From Sporomusa malonica (lineage in GTDB: Bacteria > Bacillota > Negativicutes > Sporomusales > Sporomusaceae): 64,000 bases of DNA. Position numbers and translations under genes: made by a program. Location: assembly GCF_041428715.1 (NCBI RefSeq), contig NZ_CP155572.1. One strand, 5' to 3'. Numbering within the stretch: position 1 is the first letter of the stretch; each line of letters starts with the position of its first letter. Below are positions 60,161-64,000 of the stretch, in pieces. The notes under the pieces are model-generated. The model saw only the letters and a list, made by a program, of their open reading frames with translations, ran no database searches and was not told the DNA's origin.

Positions 60161-61903
60161 ATGTTGATCGACAGGCAATTAGGCAGGGAAGTATTCAAAG
60201 AGCGTGGGTTACTGTTAGTGGTCGCCGGGCTGGGGGCAGGCGGTGGGGTGTTGGCGGTTGCTCAGGCGTATTACATTACTCAAGTAATTGACCAGATATT
60301 TTTAGGCAGGCAAGAGCTAGGCGCAGTGGCTGAGTTCCTGTGGCTGCTTACTGGCTTGGCCCTCGTTCGGGCGGTTGTTACTTATTTCGAAGGGGTGCTG
60401 GCGTTTAACCTGGCAGCAGCAGTAAAAACAACCTTGAGGGAAAGGCTGACAGGTCATCTTTTAGGTCTAGGGCCAGTAACGCTCGCTAACCAACCCGCCG
60501 GTGAACTGATTAATGTCGTGAGCGAAGGGGTGGAAAACCTGGATGCTTATTTTTCCAAATATCTGCCTCAACTGGCCAAGGCCACCCTTATCCCTGTATT
60601 TATCCTGCTTATCATTTGGCCGCTGGATTTGACTTCAGCTATAATTATGCTGGTAACAGCACCATTAATCCCTATGTTCATGATTCTTATTGGCAAAGCG
60701 GCTGAAAGGCGAAATACCAGGCAGTGGGAGACGTTAAACAATTTGAGCGCACATTTTATGGATGTGCTGGCTGGACTGACCACGCTAAAACTATTTGGGC
60801 GAAGCCTTGAGCAGATAGCGATTATTAGCAGGGTCAGCCGGGAGTTTCGAGATACCACCCTGGATGTACTAAAAATAGCCTTTCTGTCAGCCTTGGCGCT
60901 TGAACTGCTAGCTACTATTAGTACGGCCTTGGTGGCGGTGGCACTGGGGCTTAGGCTGCTTTATGGCGAGGTTACTTTTACCCAGGCCTTTTTCGTGCTG
61001 TTATTAGCTCCTGAGTATTATCTGCCGCTACGGCTTCTTGGCAGCCAATTCCACGCCGGAATGGCAGGCAAGACAGCGGCAACTGATATTTTCCGGCTGC
61101 TTGCTCTGACAGGTGATAAACAGGAGGCCGGTAGCAAACAGCTGCCTAAGCAAGGTCAAGTAACTCTTGCGTTTAAGCAGGTTTATGCAGCTTATCAAAA
61201 TGGTGAGCGCCCAGCCTTAGCTGGAATATCCTTTGACCTTGCTGCCGGTCAGCATCTAGCGATTGTCGGCCCAAGTGGCGCTGGCAAAAGCACGTTGGCG
61301 GCGCTGCTTTTAGGCTTTGTTACACCTGTATCCGGAAAAATCACAGTAAACGGCATCAATCTTACGACACTTAGCCTTTCAGATTGGCTGCGTAAGGTAG
61401 CTTTTGTACCGCAGCGACCGCATTTATTCCAGGGAACGGTGGCAGATAATATTCGCCTGGCCCAGCCAGACGCTACGCTAGACGCTGTTATTGAAGCTGC
61501 GAAGGCTGCAGGGGCTCATGATTTTATCTGCCACCTGCCTGCGGGTTATGATACGCTGGTAGGTGAAGGCGGCCGGAGCCTAAGTGGTGGCGAACGACAA
61601 AGGCTGGCCATTGCCAGGGCATTTTTACAAGATGCACCGCTAATTATTTTAGACGAGGCAGCGCGCGGGCTTGATGTGACCTCGCTGGCGGTGTTGGATG
61701 TTGCTCTGGCCCGGCTGTTAGCAGGACGGACAGCCATTATTATTGCTCACCGCCTGACAACAGTGCGTCAGGCTGATACGATCATGGTTCTTTCAGAAGG
61801 AAAAATCGCAGAGGTCGGAACACATGCCGAATTGCTTGCGCATCAGGGGATATATAGTCAACTTATGGGTGCTGCGCAAGCAGGGGAGGGGCAGGATGAT
61901 TAA
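60161..61903 (+). CDS. cydD: Thiol reductant ABC exporter, CydD subunit
   Basis: A 580-residue fused membrane-ATPase half-transporter. Six helices (about 15-310) are followed by an ATPase domain with Walker A GPSGAGKSTLAA, signature SLSGGERQRLAIARA and Walker B LIILDEAARGLD. CydDC exports cysteine or glutathione and is required for cytochrome bd maturation. AGGTGA precedes the ATG. It overlaps cydC by 8 bp. Confidence 0.92.
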   Translation: MLIDRQLGREVFKERGLLLVVAGLGAGGGVLAVAQAYYITQVIDQIFLGRQELGAVAEFLWLLTGLALVRAVVTYFEGVLAFNLAAAVKTTLRERLTGHLLGLGPVTLANQPAGELINVVSEGVENLDAYFSKYLPQLAKATLIPVFILLIIWPLDLTSAIIMLVTAPLIPMFMILIGKAAERRNTRQWETLNNLSAHFMDVLAGLTTLKLFGRSLEQIAIISRVSREFRDTTLDVLKIAFLSALALELLATISTALVAVALGLRLLYGEVTFTQAFFVLLLAPEYYLPLRLLGSQFHAGMAGKTAATDIFRLLALTGDKQEAGSKQLPKQGQVTLAFKQVYAAYQNGERPALAGISFDLAAGQHLAIVGPSGAGKSTLAALLLGFVTPVSGKITVNGINLTTLSLSDWLRKVAFVPQRPHLFQGTVADNIRLAQPDATLDAVIEAAKAAGAHDFICHLPAGYDTLVGEGGRSLSGGERQRLAIARAFLQDAPLIILDEAARGLDVTSLAVLDVALARLLAGRTAIIIAHRLTTVRQADTIMVLSEGKIAEVGTHAELLAHQGIYSQLMGAAQAGEGQDD

Positions 61904-63623
61904 ACTGTTAACAGGCAGCAGGCGTACCCTGTGGATGGCAGCTGCGGCTTGTATGCTGGGCAGTTTTACTATATATGCCAATGTGGGGCTCTTGGCCGCC
62001 TCGGCCTGGCTGATTTCAGCGGCTGCGCTCCACCCGCCGGTGGCTGAGTTGTCTGTAGCTATTGTCGGAGTACGGTTTTTTGGTCTTATGCGGGCGGTCT
62101 GCCGTTACTTGGAACGGTATGTGAGTCATGACGTTACCTTTCGATTGTTGGCCGATATCAGGGGTTGGCTGTATACCCAGCTTGAGCCACTGGCACCTGC
62201 AGGTTTGATGGCGTTTAATAAAGGCGATATTTTTAGCCGCCTGGTCGCAGATGTCGAGACGCTAAAGTTTTTCTATTTGAGAGCTGTATTCCCAGTGCTG
62301 ATTGCGGTAGTCACGGCTGCAGGAACGGTGGCATTTCTGGCATGGCTGGCCCCACCGCTGGCCTGGCCGGTTGCTGGGGCTTTTATAGCAGCAGGCTGCG
62401 TTATCCCTGTCGTGCTTGGCAGACTTGGGCAGACCACAGGGCGAAAGGTTATCGAGGCTCGGGCTATGCTCAATGGCGCACTTGCTGACAGCATTGAGGG
62501 ACTGACTGAACTGGCTGCTTTCGGTCAGGCAAAGACTCAGGCTGTTAAAGTGACAGCGCTAAACAGCCGGCTGATAAATAGACAAAAGCAGGCTAATGCG
62601 GTAATGGCTATGGCTGACGCTCTGGGAACTTTGGGGATGAACATAACCGTAATTGCCGTGATTGCACTGGCTGCGCCGCTGGTTGGCAGCGGAACGCTTG
62701 CAGGGGTTTATCTGGCAGTGGCGGCGTTGGCCGTGCAGGCAAGCTTTGAGGCTATTCTTCCTCTTCCGGCGGTCATCTACTATTGGCAGGAAAGCAAGGC
62801 CGCTCTGGAGCGGATTAAAGACATCTCTCGGCAGCCAGTTATTGCTCAGCTTTCAGGAACCAAGGAGATATTGCCGGGAGCGGTGCACCTGGCCGCCCAT
62901 AACCTGTCATTTGCCTATCAGCCTGGTCTGCCGTCGGCACTATCCGGGATAACATTTAATCTGCCGCAAGGCAAAAAGTTAGCCATAGTAGGGGCCAGCG
63001 GTGCCGGAAAAAGTACGCTGGCCGGGCTCATCTTACGGTTTTGGGACTATAGCCAGGGGGCACTGCTGTTAAACGGAGACGACATTAGGAATTATGCGCC
63101 GGCGGCCGTGCGGCGGGCTATCAGTGTTGTCAGTCAAGATACCTATCTTTTTAACGCAACCATCAGAGACAATATCCTGTTAGCCAAACCTGATGCTGCT
63201 GAGACTGAGCTTAAGGCTGCCATTGCTGGCGCTATGTTAGGGGAGTTTATAGACAAGCTGCCTCAGGGATTGAAAACAATGACAGGCCAGAACGGTTTGG
63301 CTTTATCTGGCGGAGAGCGTCAGCGGATTGCTCTGGCAAGGGCATTGTTAAAAACAGCACCGGTCTGGCTGTTAGACGAACCGACTGCTGGGCTTGACGC
63401 TTACGCTGAGAGTATTGTTATGGAGAACGTATTGCAAGCGGCTGGTAGTTGTTCGGTTATTTTGATCACTCATCGGCTGATTGGTCTTGAAGCTATGGAT
63501 GAAATCCTGGTGATCGAAGGAGGAAAAATAGCCGAACAAGGGTCCTTGGCCGAGTTATTGGCTCAAAAAGGGGTGTTTTACCAAATGTGGGGCTTACAGC
63601 AAGACCTGTTAAATACTACTTGA
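61896..63623 (+). CDS. cydC: Thiol reductant ABC exporter, CydC subunit
   Basis: A 575-residue partner of CydD. LLAASAWLISAAALHPPVAEL and FGLMRAVCRYLERYVSHD in the first membrane part are characteristic of CydC. The ATPase has GASGAGKSTLAG, LSGGERQRIALARA and WLLDEPTAGLD. ATG 61896 follows GGGAGGGG within the end of cydD. With cydD it serves the cydAB oxidase 9 kb to the left. Confidence 0.92.
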   Translation: MIKLLTGSRRTLWMAAAACMLGSFTIYANVGLLAASAWLISAAALHPPVAELSVAIVGVRFFGLMRAVCRYLERYVSHDVTFRLLADIRGWLYTQLEPLAPAGLMAFNKGDIFSRLVADVETLKFFYLRAVFPVLIAVVTAAGTVAFLAWLAPPLAWPVAGAFIAAGCVIPVVLGRLGQTTGRKVIEARAMLNGALADSIEGLTELAAFGQAKTQAVKVTALNSRLINRQKQANAVMAMADALGTLGMNITVIAVIALAAPLVGSGTLAGVYLAVAALAVQASFEAILPLPAVIYYWQESKAALERIKDISRQPVIAQLSGTKEILPGAVHLAAHNLSFAYQPGLPSALSGITFNLPQGKKLAIVGASGAGKSTLAGLILRFWDYSQGALLLNGDDIRNYAPAAVRRAISVVSQDTYLFNATIRDNILLAKPDAAETELKAAIAGAMLGEFIDKLPQGLKTMTGQNGLALSGGERQRIALARALLKTAPVWLLDEPTAGLDAYAESIVMENVLQAAGSCSVILITHRLIGLEAMDEILVIEGGKIAEQGSLAELLAQKGVFYQMWGLQQDLLNTT

Positions 63624-63666
63624 GACATAAGGCCTGGTATGATATGGTATATATGGAGGCGATAAT

Positions 63667-64000
63667 ATGGCTGAGCCGACATATTCGGTAGAGAAGCAGT
63701 GCCCTGCGTGTCAGAAGAAATTTAGTGTTACCAAGCTGCGGGGACGACAAGCTATGGTCAAACAAGACAGCGATTTTTGTGCTTATTTTCAAGAGATAAA
63801 ACCGTATTATTACACCATTTGGGTGTGCTCTAGCTGCGGCTATGCGGCAGCTGACTCCTATTTTGACGAGCTATCTGCAGCAGCCTATGATAAGATTACG
63901 GAATTTTTGGCAGCGCGGACAGTCAATGTGAACTTTAGCGGGGAACGGACGCGTGAACAGGCCATTGCTTCGTACAAGCTGGCGATTTTCTTTGCCGACC
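63667..64000 (+). CDS. DUF2225-family protein (partial, runs off the window)
   Basis: An open frame from ATG 63667 to the edge, at least 111 residues. It has CPACQKKFSV near the start and VCSSCGYAAADSYFDEL, two CXXC pairs forming a zinc-ribbon-like unit. REQAIASYKLAIFF looks like the start of a TPR-like helical part, matching the DUF2225 family. GGAGGCG precedes the ATG. Function unknown. Confidence 0.85.
   Translation, partial: MAEPTYSVEKQCPACQKKFSVTKLRGRQAMVKQDSDFCAYFQEIKPYYYTIWVCSSCGYAAADSYFDELSAAAYDKITEFLAARTVNVNFSGERTREQAIASYKLAIFFAD

Noticed and set aside
1..64000. CRISPR arrays, tRNA and rRNA genes, prophage
   Set aside because: No regularly spaced repeats, tRNA cloverleaf ends, rRNA-like stretches or phage genes were seen in reading the window.

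Overview
The window looks like the chromosome of a spore-forming, anaerobic or microaerotolerant Firmicute, most likely a diderm Negativicute of the Sporomusa/Pelosinus type. This is an inference. It rests on a small H-type spore protein gene (59700), a SigH-like sigma factor (19371), abundant sigma-54 regulation, tripartite tricarboxylate transport, a choline microcompartment and cytochrome bd in one stretch. No rRNA, tRNA or CRISPR array was seen.

Layout. (1) 1-17125: a choline-degrading bacterial microcompartment of the short-CutC glycyl-radical type (GRM1-like). It encodes shell hexamers, two circularly permuted hexamers, a PduT-like trimer, a EutN pentamer, CutC and its activase CutD, two aldehyde dehydrogenase paralogues (one without its catalytic cysteine), an alcohol dehydrogenase, PduL, a PduS-like flavoprotein, EutJ, EutP, EutQ and EutT-like accessory proteins, and a DMT transporter. 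(2) 17218-19350: a PocR-type sensor kinase and an AraC-type response regulator that probably control it. (3) 19371-21645: a SigH-like factor and a sigma-54 activator on the minus strand. (4) 22121-32239: a tricarboxylate locus with TctCBA transporter, an aconitase-family hydratase, trans-aconitate methyltransferase, a LysR regulator and citrate lyase CitDEF. (5) 32230-36830: an accessory patch bounded by a direct repeat, with a broken oxidase gene, a ferredoxin fragment, an HxlR regulator, a MalY/PatB lyase and a SLAC1/TehA channel. (6) 36938-39221: an arginase-fold hydrolase, a P1 peptidase and a YjdM/PhnA zinc ribbon protein. (7) 39337-46707: short-chain fatty acid or acetoacetate use (thiolase, AtoE, AtoA, AtoD) with AtoC/AtoS and a near-perfect sigma-54 promoter. 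(8) 47061-49467: a flavodoxin behind a Fur-like box, and PBP2. (9) 49779-63623: an Rrf2 regulator, cydAB and cydDC, separated by a six-gene module of unknown function (52729-58952), then a GNAT gene and sspH. A DUF2225 gene runs off the right edge.

How it works together. Choline is cleaved by CutC to trimethylamine and acetaldehyde inside the shell. Acetaldehyde is disproportionated to ethanol (ADH) and acetyl-CoA (AldDH), and PduL makes acetyl phosphate. The second catabolic block imports a tricarboxylate, interconverts aconitate, citrate and isocitrate, and cleaves citrate to acetate and oxaloacetate. The third converts short-chain acids to acyl-CoA and thiolyses acetoacetyl-CoA.

The best candidate for an undescribed system is the 52.7-59.0 kb module. 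It encodes a HEAT-like/WD40 protein, an Hsp70-like ATPase, a Ycf35-type DUF1257 protein, a Ycf46-type AAA+ ATPase, a DUF2997 peptide with one conserved-looking cysteine, and a small radical-SAM enzyme. The genes are tightly packed and lie between the two halves of the cytochrome bd locus. All assignments come from reading the sequence; no database search was run.
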